DNA from: Candidatus Saccharimonadota bacterium
Lineage (GTDB): Bacteria > Patescibacteriota > Saccharimonadia > Saccharimonadales > Saccharimonadaceae
Direction of reading: 5' to 3'
Length of the DNA: 44,453 nucleotides
NCBI GenBank assembly: GCA_030529095.1
Contig: JAUMXN010000004.1
Span: 1-44,453, forward strand
A program made the position numbers and the translations under genes. Position 1 is the stretch's first letter. The number at the start of each line of letters is the position of its first letter. The notes beneath the pieces were generated by a model, which saw nothing but the letters and a program-made list of their open reading frames with translations, was not told where the DNA came from and ran no database searches. Below, one piece after another: positions 32,620 through 40,635 of this stretch.

Positions 32620-33537
32620 ATGTCAACACCTTTTTCACACTTTTACAATAAAATCAATCAAATTTTGCCCCTGGAGAATAATTTTACAGGGGTGCTAGAT
32701 GCTATTGCGGTTAAGCCTAAAATGTTGTATTTTCGTGGTAAAATTCCGCAAAATATGGTGGATGGTACTTTGACGGAGCGGTTAAAATGTGTCGCTATTG
32801 TAGGGACGAGGCATTGCACAAAATACGGAGAAGAAATTGCTTATAAAATGGCTTTTGAGTTGGCGCGGCGTGGTGCGGTGGTGATCTCGGGCTTGGCTTA
32901 TGGGATTGACTCGATTGCGCACCGGGCGGCACTGGATGCCGGTGGTGTGACGGTGGCGGTACTAGGCACGCCGATTGATCAGATCTATCCGCGGGCGCAT
33001 GAGGGTTTGGCGCGCGAAATTATAGAGAAAAACGGCCTGATTTTGTCCGAATACGCTCCGGGTGAGAAGGTTTATCCAAAAACCTCGTTTTTGGCCCGTA
33101 ATCGGCTGATAGCGGGGCTTTCCGATGCGGTTGTAGTGGTTGAAGCGGCAGAACGCTCGGGATCCTTAAATACGGCTATGCACGCCTTGGACCAGGGTAA
33201 GGAGCTTTTTGTGGTGCCGGGCGATATCACACGGCCGATGTCGGCGGGGTGTAATAAGCTGTTGAAACAGGGGGCAAACCCCTATACCGATGTGGATGAC
33301 TTGCTAGATTTATTGTTTCCAAAACGTCCAAAAGCTGGATTCAAACAGACAACGATCTTCGGGGATAGTAAAGAGGAGGTTTCCCTGTTAAGACTGATGA
33401 GCGAAGGTGTCAAAAACGGCGAAGAAATGATCGAAAAAACCAAGATGCCGGCGGCGATTTTTAATCAGACAATTACGATGCTTGAAATTAAGGGTTTAGT
33501 TAGGAGTTTAGGCGCGAATCGATGGATGCTAAAATAG
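32620..33537 (+). CDS. dprA: DNA-processing protein DprA (Smf)
   Basis: A 305-aa protein from ATG 32620 (an upstream TTG at 32608 is possible). Rossmann-fold core: VAIVGTRHCTKYGEEIA, SGLAYGIDSIAHRAAL, TVAVLGTPIDQIYPRAHEGL, FLARNRLIAGLSDAVVVVEAAERSGSL, FVVPGDITRPMSAGCNKLL. A C-terminal winged helix follows (about 240-305). DprA protects incoming ssDNA and loads RecA during natural transformation, consistent with competence machinery in Saccharibacteria. Its last 38 nt overlap the 3' end of pth on the opposite strand. Confidence 0.95.
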   Translation: MSTPFSHFYNKINQILPLENNFTGVLDAIAVKPKMLYFRGKIPQNMVDGTLTERLKCVAIVGTRHCTKYGEEIAYKMAFELARRGAVVISGLAYGIDSIAHRAALDAGGVTVAVLGTPIDQIYPRAHEGLAREIIEKNGLILSEYAPGEKVYPKTSFLARNRLIAGLSDAVVVVEAAERSGSLNTAMHALDQGKELFVVPGDITRPMSAGCNKLLKQGANPYTDVDDLLDLLFPKRPKAGFKQTTIFGDSKEEVSLLRLMSEGVKNGEEMIEKTKMPAAIFNQTITMLEIKGLVRSLGANRWMLK

Positions 33538-34012
33538 CGGGTAATTTTTCGCGTTCTTCAGGGGTGAATTTAGATAAAACGAAGTCGACGTCGCCAATCT
33601 TTTTGCGAAGTTCGTCGTTCCCTGTGCCGAGCCTGAGGCGAGGAAACTCATCGGTGCCGAGTTCTTTAATGATGGATTTAAGGCCGTTATTACCGCCGGC
33701 GGAGCCGCGCTCGCGGTAGCGGATTTTACCGAACTCTAGTTCAAAATCGTCACAAACGACTAAAATATCAGAGAGATTCATCTTATAGAAGTTCACGAAA
33801 GCACGAACAGCTTTGCCGGATTCATTGTAGTAATCTTGCGGTTTAATGAAGAATGTATCGCCGACACGGGTCCAAACAGCGCCAAATTTAGGGTTGGTTT
33901 CCCAGTTAATTTGGTGAACTTTGCAGTAAAAATCAAGCGCCAAAAAACCGAAGTTGTGGCGGGTAAAATTATATTCGTTTCCCGGATTTCCTAGACCAAC
34001 AATTAATCTCAT
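33500..34012 (-). CDS. pth: Peptidyl-tRNA hydrolase
   Basis: A 170-aa protein, short against the usual 185-195. LIVGLGNPGNEYNFTRHNFGF holds the conserved Asn and catalytic His; KPQDYYNESGKAV replaces the usual KPxTxMNxSG but keeps the Asn; DDFELEFGKIRYRERGSAGGNNGLKSI is the Asp/substrate motif. It frees tRNAs from dropped-off peptidyl-tRNA. It begins 5 nt after der on the same strand, forming der-pth. Its 3' end overlaps dprA antisense. Confidence 0.93.
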   Translation of the reverse strand: MRLIVGLGNPGNEYNFTRHNFGFLALDFYCKVHQINWETNPKFGAVWTRVGDTFFIKPQDYYNESGKAVRAFVNFYKMNLSDILVVCDDFELEFGKIRYRERGSAGGNNGLKSIIKELGTDEFPRLRLGTGNDELRKKIGDVDFVLSKFTPEEREKLPAILASIDSRLNS

Positions 34013-34017
34013 AGAAG

Positions 34018-35334
34018 TTATTCCTCGTCCTTTTTGTCATCTGAACGATAAGAGAACATAATTGGCGTGCCGACAAAAGGATATTTTTCGCGGATTTTGC
34101 GCTCCAAAAAGCGCTTCCATGACCAGTGCAAAAGCTCGAGGTTGTGGCCATGAACCACGAACCAAGGTGGACAAGTGTCGGTTTGGACGATGTATTTTGG
34201 CTTTGGACGGGTGTTTTTGAGCCCGGCTGGAGCGTGTTCGACGATAGCTTCGGTGAGAACTTTATTGAGGTCGGAAGTTTTAATTTCGAGTTTTCTAGTT
34301 TCGAAAATGTCGGTGGCAAGCTCAAATAGCTTAGTTACGTTAGCGCCGGTTTCGGAACTGGTAAGAAGAAGCGGTGCGAATGGTAGGAAGTTGTAATCGC
34401 GCTCAAGTTCGTCCATGATGTGGTCGATTTCTTCGGCGTCAACGAGGTCGGTTTTGGTAAGAACGATAATAATTCCCTTGCCAGCTTCGATAATTTGGCC
34501 AGCGAGTGACTGATCAAGTTTGGAATGATATTCGGTAGCATCAACGAGCAAAGCACAGATATCGGCTTCTTCGATAGCAGCCAGAGTGCGAATGGCGGAG
34601 AATTTTTCGATACCAACTTCGCGTCTGCCTGGTTTTCTAAGGCCAGCAGTATCAAGAATTTCGAGATTCTGACCTTTAAATTTGACGTTGACACGATTTA
34701 CATCGCGCGTGGTTCCCTGGCGGGAGCTAACTACGGCTTGTTGCTTTTTGGCTAAAGTGTTGAACAGGCTAGATTTGCCAACGTTTGGACGGCCAATCAA
34801 AGCGAGTTTAATTGAGCCTTCTTTAACAGGGGTAGATTTGGTAATAGCGAGCTTTTTGATGATCGCAGATTTAAGCTCGTTGGTGCCGCGGCCAGTGGTG
34901 GCGGAGGTACGGAAGGTATCATAATCTTTAATACCGAGTTTCAAAAATTCAGCATTATCGAGGCTTTCACCAAGATCACTCTTATTGAGCACGAGAAAAA
35001 CCGGTTTTTTAGATTTCAGCGCGGCTTTAGCAATATCGCGGTCTTTTTGGCTAGGATATTTAGAAGAATCAACAGTGAGCAAAATCAGATCGGCAACTTC
35101 GATAGCGTCGTTGATTTGCTCTTGAATGCTGGCCTCAAAATCGTCTTCCGGGTTTTTAAGACCGGCGGTATCGATCAGCAAAAAACTATCATCAATGCTG
35201 GCGGAGACGTTATCACGCGTGGTGCCCTCTTCGCGAGCGACGATGGCGATATTCCTTCTAGCCATACGGTTTAAGAGGCTCGATTTGCCGGCATTGGTTT
35301 GACCAATTAAAGCGACGATTTTTTGGTTACTCAT
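34018..35334 (-). CDS. der: Ribosome-assembly GTPase Der (EngA)
   Basis: A 438-aa protein with two tandem GTPase domains and a C-terminal KH-like domain. Domain 1: G1 GQTNAGKSSLLNR (unusual; GRPNVGKS is typical), G3 DTAGL, G4 NKSD. Domain 2: G1 GRPNVGKSSLF, G3 DTAGL, and a variant G4 TKTD where NKxD is expected. The KH part includes PKYIVQTDTCPPWFVVHGHN. Der helps 50S maturation. It is transcribed with pth; a TATAAT box 6 nt before the ATG suggests a leaderless message. Confidence 0.95.
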   Translation of the reverse strand: MSNQKIVALIGQTNAGKSSLLNRMARRNIAIVAREEGTTRDNVSASIDDSFLLIDTAGLKNPEDDFEASIQEQINDAIEVADLILLTVDSSKYPSQKDRDIAKAALKSKKPVFLVLNKSDLGESLDNAEFLKLGIKDYDTFRTSATTGRGTNELKSAIIKKLAITKSTPVKEGSIKLALIGRPNVGKSSLFNTLAKKQQAVVSSRQGTTRDVNRVNVKFKGQNLEILDTAGLRKPGRREVGIEKFSAIRTLAAIEEADICALLVDATEYHSKLDQSLAGQIIEAGKGIIIVLTKTDLVDAEEIDHIMDELERDYNFLPFAPLLLTSSETGANVTKLFELATDIFETRKLEIKTSDLNKVLTEAIVEHAPAGLKNTRPKPKYIVQTDTCPPWFVVHGHNLELLHWSWKRFLERKIREKYPFVGTPIMFSYRSDDKKDEE

Positions 35335-35340
35335 ATCTGA

Positions 35341-35346
35341 ATTATA
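35341..35346 (-). promoter_or_regulatory. Leaderless-type -10 of der-pth
   Basis: Minus-strand TATAAT exactly 6 nt before the der ATG; no Shine-Dalgarno site. Confidence 0.65.
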
Positions 35347-35379
35347 CCATAATTCTTATCTTTTGAAAAGCTCTCTAAA

Positions 35380-35408
35380 TTGACTATCTATGTTTTTTGT
35401 GTTATAAT
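35380..35408 (+). promoter_or_regulatory. Strong promoter of a 177-aa unknown gene
   Basis: TTGACT (35380-35385), 17-nt spacer, TGtTATAAT (35400-35408). This layout is the same as at 6845-6873. A ~70-nt leader ends in AGAGGAGG. Confidence 0.8.
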
Positions 35409-35483
35409 TAAATTATGGGGGATTTTTTATATCCCTTTGAAGTTTAATAGATTGGTTCGTTTGTATTAGAGGAGGTGTTGGCA

Positions 35484-36017
35484 GTGAAGAAAAATTGTTA
35501 TATGGGAATAGAAGAACTAAGAGAGGCGAACGCGAAATGGTTTAAGAATAACTGGGTATATCCTGCGCCTTATAAAAAAGATATATCGGTAACAGAAGGC
35601 GGACTTTTGGCGGATGCAAAAGAACATTGGGGTTTTGGTTTTAGGGTTATACTTAAAAAGAAACTCAAGTTTCATCTCAATGGCTACGTGCTATCTGGTA
35701 GCGACGTGATTGCTTTTTGGCATCCGGTTGACTATATAGCCGCAGGGCCGATCCCGGTGGAGTTCGGAATAGCTGAGTACGCAGTTGATGCGATTGGTTT
35801 TTTCGATGAGATAAAACCTGTGGCTTGGGTTTGCCAATCCGAACCTGATGTTAGCGGTGGTATTGTTGTCCGTGACGGCGTCGTAATACTCGACGCGTAT
35901 GGCGATCCAATAAAGAGCATCGTGAATCATGCCTGTTATTTTAGCTTTGTGATAGAAACCCTGGTTGATTGTTTTAAGAAATTAACGCATCGGGTTTATG
36001 AAATTGAACCAATTTAA
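35484..36017 (+). CDS. Unknown 177-aa protein
   Basis: Starts at GTG 35484, 8 nt after AGGAGG (35470-35475); a GTG at 35475 overlaps that site and is less likely. Not recognised. The N-terminus is amphipathic and aromatic (KNCYMGIEELREANAKWFKNNWVYPAPYKK); the centre alternates hydrophobic strands (GFGFRVILKKKLKFHLNGYVLSG, VIAFWHP); the C-terminal part has repeated VVRDGVVILDAYGDP-type strands. No signal peptide or membrane helix. It has a private near-consensus promoter and terminator, so it is an independent, probably well-expressed unit in the accessory tract. Confidence 0.65.
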   Translation: MKKNCYMGIEELREANAKWFKNNWVYPAPYKKDISVTEGGLLADAKEHWGFGFRVILKKKLKFHLNGYVLSGSDVIAFWHPVDYIAAGPIPVEFGIAEYAVDAIGFFDEIKPVAWVCQSEPDVSGGIVVRDGVVILDAYGDPIKSIVNHACYFSFVIETLVDCFKKLTHRVYEIEPI

Positions 36018-36026
36018 AACTTCAAT

Positions 36027-36053
36027 GCCCTTGGCTTAGCCAAGGGCTTTTTC
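36027..36053 (+). terminator. Terminator after the 177-aa gene
   Basis: GCCCTTGGC, TTA loop, GCCAAGGGC, TTTTTC: a perfect 9-bp stem. Confidence 0.9.
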
Positions 36054-36074
36054 TTAGGCTTTAAGCGTAGCGGA

Positions 36075-36103
36075 TTGACTATTCGCAGTTTTTATTGTAT
36101 AAT
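36075..36103 (+). promoter_or_regulatory. Strong promoter of the two-gene unknown operon
   Basis: TTGACT (36075-36080), 17-nt spacer, TATAAT (36098-36103) with TG directly before it. About 80 nt of leader ends in AAAGGAGG. Confidence 0.8.
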
Positions 36104-36184
36104 TAAGATAGTGAGAAGATAGAGTTTTCTCAAGAAACTTAAGGCCTGCACATAGCATCATAGACTATTAAAGGAGGTGGCAAT

Positions 36185-36469
36185 ATGGGTATGTGCAAAT
36201 ACTATGTCGAGGGGCCAGCTAATAAAGTAGACGCTTGGATGAAGCGGAACGGATTTAGAGCCGCTCAGGAGACGCGCACCATTTTTGATCCGAGTAGTAA
36301 GGAGAAAAAAGTGGTAGTTGAGCTCCAGAAATTCGATAAAATGGATGTCCCGTTTCTGTCGCGCAATGTCACGAGCAATGGCCAAAAGATTGGCACTTGG
36401 CGTTGTGTCGATGACGGTGGCTCTCGTAGCTTGGCAGTTTTGATCACACCAGTTTTTGCGGAGGAATAA
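36185..36469 (+). CDS. Unknown small protein, paralogue A
   Basis: A 94-aa soluble protein: CKYYVEGPANKVDAWMKRNGF, then AAQETRTIFD and VVVELQKFDKMDVPFLSR, ending in a beta-rich GGSRSLAVLITPVF. The pattern strand-helix(WM..NGF)-strand is shared with the next gene (KFCVTIVPESSCNAVEEWLITLGA), suggesting tandem duplication and divergence. AGGAGG lies 7 nt before the ATG. No family recognised. Confidence 0.65.
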   Translation: MGMCKYYVEGPANKVDAWMKRNGFRAAQETRTIFDPSSKEKKVVVELQKFDKMDVPFLSRNVTSNGQKIGTWRCVDDGGSRSLAVLITPVFAEE

Positions 36470-36471
36470 GA

Positions 36472-36873
36472 ATGAAAAGTAAGTTTTGCGTAACGATCGT
36501 GCCAGAGTCAAGCTGCAATGCTGTCGAGGAATGGCTTATTACACTTGGAGCGGAATGTTGTCATAAGTATCGTATGATGGATGACGAGGGGGGCTATACT
36601 TACTTTGTTGATAAGCCCAGATTTCGTCAGGGTCCGTTTGTTTTCTCGGGAGATGGTGAGCGACTGGGTGCTTATAGTCGCATCTATATGAAGTCTAGCT
36701 TGGTCGGAATTTTTATTTCAAAAACCAGAAAAGGTTTTCCTAAAGACCTTAAGGGGTATTTGAAAAAGGTTAAGACTAAGAGAGTCTACTTTCTGGCACC
36801 GTTTTGGATACCGGTTCGCAATAGACGAACTTATACCATATGGAATAAGACATTGGTTGATGATGTGGCCTAA
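36472..36873 (+). CDS. Unknown small protein, paralogue B
   Basis: A 133-aa protein starting 2 nt after paralogue A. N-terminal KSKFCVTIVPESSCNAVEEWL resembles paralogue A; the middle is aromatic and Gly-rich (YTYFVDKPRFRQGPFVFSGDGERLGAYSRIYMKSS); the C-terminus is strongly basic (KGYLKKVKTKRVYFLAPFWIPVRNRRTY). No signal peptide. Not recognised. The basic tail could bind nucleic acid (inference). Ends with a strong terminator. Confidence 0.65.
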   Translation: MKSKFCVTIVPESSCNAVEEWLITLGAECCHKYRMMDDEGGYTYFVDKPRFRQGPFVFSGDGERLGAYSRIYMKSSLVGIFISKTRKGFPKDLKGYLKKVKTKRVYFLAPFWIPVRNRRTYTIWNKTLVDDVA

Positions 36874-36877
36874 TCTA

Positions 36878-36905
36878 AATCCCCGGTTTAATACCGGGGA
36901 TTTTT
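36878..36905 (+). terminator. Terminator of the paralogue pair operon
   Basis: AAATCCCCGGT/ACCGGGGATTT with following T run. Confidence 0.9.
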
Positions 36906-37034
36906 CTTGGTGGGAAGACGCTCACTAAAGTTCGCTATCTGCCTGCGGCGGGCGAACCCGTTGCGCGGCTTTGTCTCTGCGCGATAATCAAGAAACAAAA
37001 ATAAGACCCTTTGGGCCTTCTTTTTGTTTTTTTG
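36906..37034. other. Gene-free stretch with GC-rich inverted repeats and a terminator-like hairpin
   Basis: GTTCGC...GCGAAC encloses a GCC/GGC stem (about 36929-36956). AAGaCCC/GGGcCTT flanked by A and T runs (36997-37026) acts in either direction; on the minus strand it follows the downstream repeat. No gene is seen. Confidence 0.4.
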
Positions 37035-37210
37035 GTGAACCGAGTCCAATCGAATTGGAACGACCTCGTATTAGACATCTACCGCATCAAGGGTATTATT
37101 ACTGTTTTATATCCTACAAACTTTATTCCCGGCCTCACTAGAACAGAAGAATACAACCCGAAGCATTAGCAACCCCAACCACAACAACCCGGCAACAAGA
37201 TCCACTGCAC
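37035..37210. repeat. ~180-bp direct repeat, copy 1 (sORF or tRNA-like RNA)
   Basis: Nearly identical to 40639-40814. On the + strand both copies keep an open frame of about 45 codons: NRVQSNWNDLVLDIYRIKG then IITVLYPTNFIPG and LTRTEEYNPKH, stop TAG 37167-37169. In this copy only GTG (37035) could start it, without a ribosome site. Homology continues past the stop. On the minus strand the unit ends in ...TTCGATT...CACCA followed by a terminator hairpin and contains GGTAGA, tRNA-like features, but no full cloverleaf forms. Possible tRNA-derived relic or small RNA. Confidence 0.6.
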
Positions 37211-37245
37211 CCACAAATCCAACTATAATTCACAAAAATCAAGTC

Positions 37246-37273
37246 TTGCGTTTAGCCACGACCATGATAAAAT
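37246..37273 (+). promoter_or_regulatory. Promoter of the surface phosphatase gene
   Basis: TTGCGT (37246-37251), 16-nt spacer, TGaTAAAAT (37265-37273). Confidence 0.5.
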
Positions 37274-37329
37274 AAACATAAGTAAAGTGGAGAATGTTGT
37301 ATGTGGAGCAACACTATCGGGGAGGGCAG

Positions 37330-40300
37330 ATGCGCATGCGCAATCTAAAGAAAGAAAATCAAACCAGACGCCGTAATTGTCTGCCGAAAATCATTACTGC
37401 GGTTCTAGTCGTAGGTTTTGTAGTCTCAATTTTCTCCACCATCTCCGCTTTTGCGACGGCAAATCTTTTCAAAATCGAGAACGCCGAAATCAGCGAACTC
37501 TCCACTACCGCCGAAGGCGCCATCACGAGCTTCAATGAGACAAACATTGTATCAGACGTCACCTTCCATCAGCTCAATGACTCCGCAAAATACACCATCA
37601 CGCTTAAAAACACAGATATCAAAGACCATGTCATCGAGTCCATTACTGACGACAACGAAAATCCGTATATCTCCTACGAATACGACCAGCACACAAACGA
37701 ACAAATCAACGCTGGCGAAGATTTAATCTTTATCGTCACGGCTAAATATACTACGGCCATCACAGACATCAATCAGCGCGCACAAGCCACTAACGTCAAA
37801 TTCTTCATTCATTTCACCGACATCGAGGAAGTAATCCCAATCATGCCAAATACTGGCGCGAACCCAAACACTGGTGACTTCGTCCATTTTAGCGTCATTT
37901 CGCTCGCCGTTTTTACTGCTAGCCTTGCCTTCGTTTGCATAGTCTTCCTCAAGAAACATAAAAAAATCCTTAAAATCTTCAGCGTTGCTATAGCTCTCAT
38001 CTCTGCCGCAACGATCACGGTATTTGTCAATGCCACGGCCACTACAGACAACGAGTTGGACTTTTCCTTCAATATTAATCTTAAAGATCGTCTAGTCGTC
38101 TCATGGATTAATACCGACGGAAACAAAGAAGAAAAAACTATAAACTATGGCGAAACAATCAACATTCCAGAACCATCAAAGAACGGTTATACCTTTGCGG
38201 ACTGGACAGACGAAGAAGGCAACACAATTAGCCTAGATGAAGCAATCACGGACGATATAACGCTTTCGCCGATATTCAACGCGAACGAATACACAATCAG
38301 ACTAAACGCCAATAATACTAGCGGCGACATCCATGATATCGAAATGAAGTTCGACGAGACTAAGCAATTGCCGGCTAATCCATTCGCCTATGCCGGACAC
38401 ACCTTTACTGGTTGGAACACTGCCATAAACGGCTCCGGAGACGATTATGACGACGCGGCAGAAGTGTCTAATTTGAGCAGCGAAAATGGCACAACGATTA
38501 ACCTTTATGCTCAATGGGCAGCAAACGCCTATATAATTACTTTCGATAGCAATGCTCCGGAATCAACGACGGTCGACGGTTCAATGGACGACGTTCAGAT
38601 GACCTATAACGAAGCAAAAACACTCCCGTCAAATACCTTTAAAATCCAGGGATTCGTATTTAGCGGCTGGAACACAAAAGCCGACGGTACTGGCACGGCA
38701 ATCGCCGACGAGGCAGAGGTTATTAATCTTGCCCAAAAAGATACTATAACCCTCTATGCCGTCTGGAAAGAGAAAATATATGTCTGTAGGGAAGCAACGG
38801 AACTTCATGTCGAAATTTGCGAAACTACAGGCACTGGTGGATGTGCGGCAAGTGGTGGCGGCTATGCACGAGGTGACGAGATTACGTTTGGCACACTAGT
38901 CGACGGAGACTCACCGAAGGGCGGCGATGCCTATGATTGCGACGTAAACGATGACGGCATTTATGACCAAGAGACCGAGCGTTTCTATTATCTACACACG
39001 AAACCTGGCAAGAAGGCCGTATTGCTCCATTATGCCAGCCACAGCGATACTGATGTTAAATATGACATCGCCCAAAGTGAGCAGCTTCCTTCTGCAGATG
39101 CCTGGTCCAACCCTAACCTAAAGTCGTTCGATAACGGCAAAACCTCACGCTTCCCAACTATTAGCGATTTGTCGGCTGGCTGTGGAGGAATTACCGTAAC
39201 AAGCGATAATAGCTTATTAAATTGCAAATTCACCCTCGAAGACACGTCGTATGTGAGTGCCACCGACGCCGCCGGAAAAGCAAGAAGAAGCACCTACTGG
39301 GTTCAGACCGAAGGCACAAAGTATTACCGAGTACACAAGAATAGTCGCAAAGTAGATAATCCTACTTCCGATAGTACAAAGGTAAGCGTAGCTCACCCGG
39401 TTATCGAAGTTTATCTCAAAGATATCCAAGGGCTCGATACAGAAGAGAATATTAGCGACGAAGTCGTAACTTATGATATTACTAGCGATGCAGTCAACAA
39501 CTATTATGCAAATGTCAATAATTGGATAGTAGACGAGACAACCTTCTTTACTAATATGAAGTCAAATTATGATGAAAATAACTGTAAGGCAACTAGCATT
39601 AATCCGCAGATTTCGACCGACTTTCCAACGAACTTCCACTACGCTACGACTGGTACCGTCTACTGCGATAAGCCAAAGGGCTACGACACCAAAACAACCG
39701 ATGAATTAAAAGTCTACCTTTCCGACGAAAACACAAAAGAAAAGGGCGACGAAGCGAACTATGTTTCTGTTGCCAATGGCGTCATTACGAACATGATTCC
39801 TGGCATAACATACTATTGGGAATCAACCGCAGACGAAGATGTTCATGGTTACGTAAAGGCTGCCGGACAACGACGTTTAATTGATTTACCGAAGGCTCGC
39901 AACGTACGTGATCTTGGCGGAATTACCGCAGCAAACGGTAGAAAAATCCAATACGGCCGCATTATGCGTGGCGAAAGATTGGACAGCATGGACGTTACGG
40001 CTCTGGGCACACTCGGCCTAACTAAAGAATACGACGTTCGCAGCGAAAATAATGGCAGCCACTTCGCAGAAGGCTACGAGCGACATGCGTTGATAAATTA
40101 TGACATCATGTACGACAAGGGGCATTACGACGCGGCAAGATCGGCTCTGACAAGTTTCATGAACGACATCATTGCTGGTGAAAATATTTACGTGCACTGC
40201 ACTCATGGTTCCGACCGTACCGGCACGCTCATCTACCTCGCCGAGGCTTTGCTTGGCGTTAGCGACGAGGACCGCCATCGCGATTTCGACCTAACCTCAA

Positions 40301-40503
40301 TCAGTGGTCGTCCAGACCGTACTCGATTCTATGACCATATGGCGCAGAATGTCAGCGGCTATGATTCAAGTCGCAAATATGTCTATATGAAAACTAATCT
40401 CCCAGACGAAGCAGCGGTACGCGAATGGTATTTCCACGGCAGTACCGACCGTGAAGCGGACGAACAGCTCATTGAAGCTTATCAAAATGCTGTCCTAGAA
40501 TAG
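37330..40503 (+). CDS. Surface protein: InlB-type repeats plus C-terminal tyrosine phosphatase
   Basis: 1057 aa from ATG 37330 (GGGGAGGG site; in-frame ATG at 37294 possible). Basic tail, membrane helix 21-43, about 125 extracellular residues, a sorting-like MPNTGANPNTGD (172-183), a helix ending KKHKK, and a third helix (213-235). Three InlB B/Flg_new-like repeats follow (about 245-480; endings LYAQW, LYAVW), then a Cys-containing region of unknown fold (480-840). The end matches Tyr phosphatase family 3: ARNVRDLGGI (about 855) and HCTHGSDRTG with Cys957 and Arg963 (CX5R intact). A phosphatase displayed outside the cell could act on host phosphoproteins or phosphoinositides (inference). Confidence 0.8.
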   Translation: MRMRNLKKENQTRRRNCLPKIITAVLVVGFVVSIFSTISAFATANLFKIENAEISELSTTAEGAITSFNETNIVSDVTFHQLNDSAKYTITLKNTDIKDHVIESITDDNENPYISYEYDQHTNEQINAGEDLIFIVTAKYTTAITDINQRAQATNVKFFIHFTDIEEVIPIMPNTGANPNTGDFVHFSVISLAVFTASLAFVCIVFLKKHKKILKIFSVAIALISAATITVFVNATATTDNELDFSFNINLKDRLVVSWINTDGNKEEKTINYGETINIPEPSKNGYTFADWTDEEGNTISLDEAITDDITLSPIFNANEYTIRLNANNTSGDIHDIEMKFDETKQLPANPFAYAGHTFTGWNTAINGSGDDYDDAAEVSNLSSENGTTINLYAQWAANAYIITFDSNAPESTTVDGSMDDVQMTYNEAKTLPSNTFKIQGFVFSGWNTKADGTGTAIADEAEVINLAQKDTITLYAVWKEKIYVCREATELHVEICETTGTGGCAASGGGYARGDEITFGTLVDGDSPKGGDAYDCDVNDDGIYDQETERFYYLHTKPGKKAVLLHYASHSDTDVKYDIAQSEQLPSADAWSNPNLKSFDNGKTSRFPTISDLSAGCGGITVTSDNSLLNCKFTLEDTSYVSATDAAGKARRSTYWVQTEGTKYYRVHKNSRKVDNPTSDSTKVSVAHPVIEVYLKDIQGLDTEENISDEVVTYDITSDAVNNYYANVNNWIVDETTFFTNMKSNYDENNCKATSINPQISTDFPTNFHYATTGTVYCDKPKGYDTKTTDELKVYLSDENTKEKGDEANYVSVANGVITNMIPGITYYWESTADEDVHGYVKAAGQRRLIDLPKARNVRDLGGITAANGRKIQYGRIMRGERLDSMDVTALGTLGLTKEYDVRSENNGSHFAEGYERHALINYDIMYDKGHYDAARSALTSFMNDIIAGENIYVHCTHGSDRTGTLIYLAEALLGVSDEDRHRDFDLTSISGRPDRTRFYDHMAQNVSGYDSSRKYVYMKTNLPDEAAVREWYFHGSTDREADEQLIEAYQNAVLE

Positions 40504-40512
40504 AATCGCTCA

Positions 40513-40541
40513 AAAGACCAACTCTTCGGGGTTGGTCTTTT
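40513..40541 (+). terminator. Terminator of the surface phosphatase gene
   Basis: AAAGACCAAC, short loop, GTTGGTCTTTT. Confidence 0.85.
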
Positions 40542-40601
40542 ATAAAAAGGCAAAATTTTTGGAACGGACGATTTAAACCCACTCTTCCCTGTTATAGACA
40601 A

Positions 40602-40626
40602 CAAAAAAGAGCCTGATTCTGGCTCT
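40602..40626 (-). terminator. Minus-strand terminator next to repeat copy 2
   Basis: AGAGCC/GGCTCT followed on the minus strand only by TTTTTTG. It terminates something read leftward through repeat copy 2 (40636-40814), supporting a minus-strand RNA there. Confidence 0.6.
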
Positions 40627-40635
40627 GATTGCGAA

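Noticed and set aside
37035-37110. Functional tRNA gene on the minus strand in the repeat
   Set aside because: GGTAGA, TTCGATT and CCA are present, but no 7-bp acceptor stem or anticodon arm can be drawn and the D-to-T distance is short.
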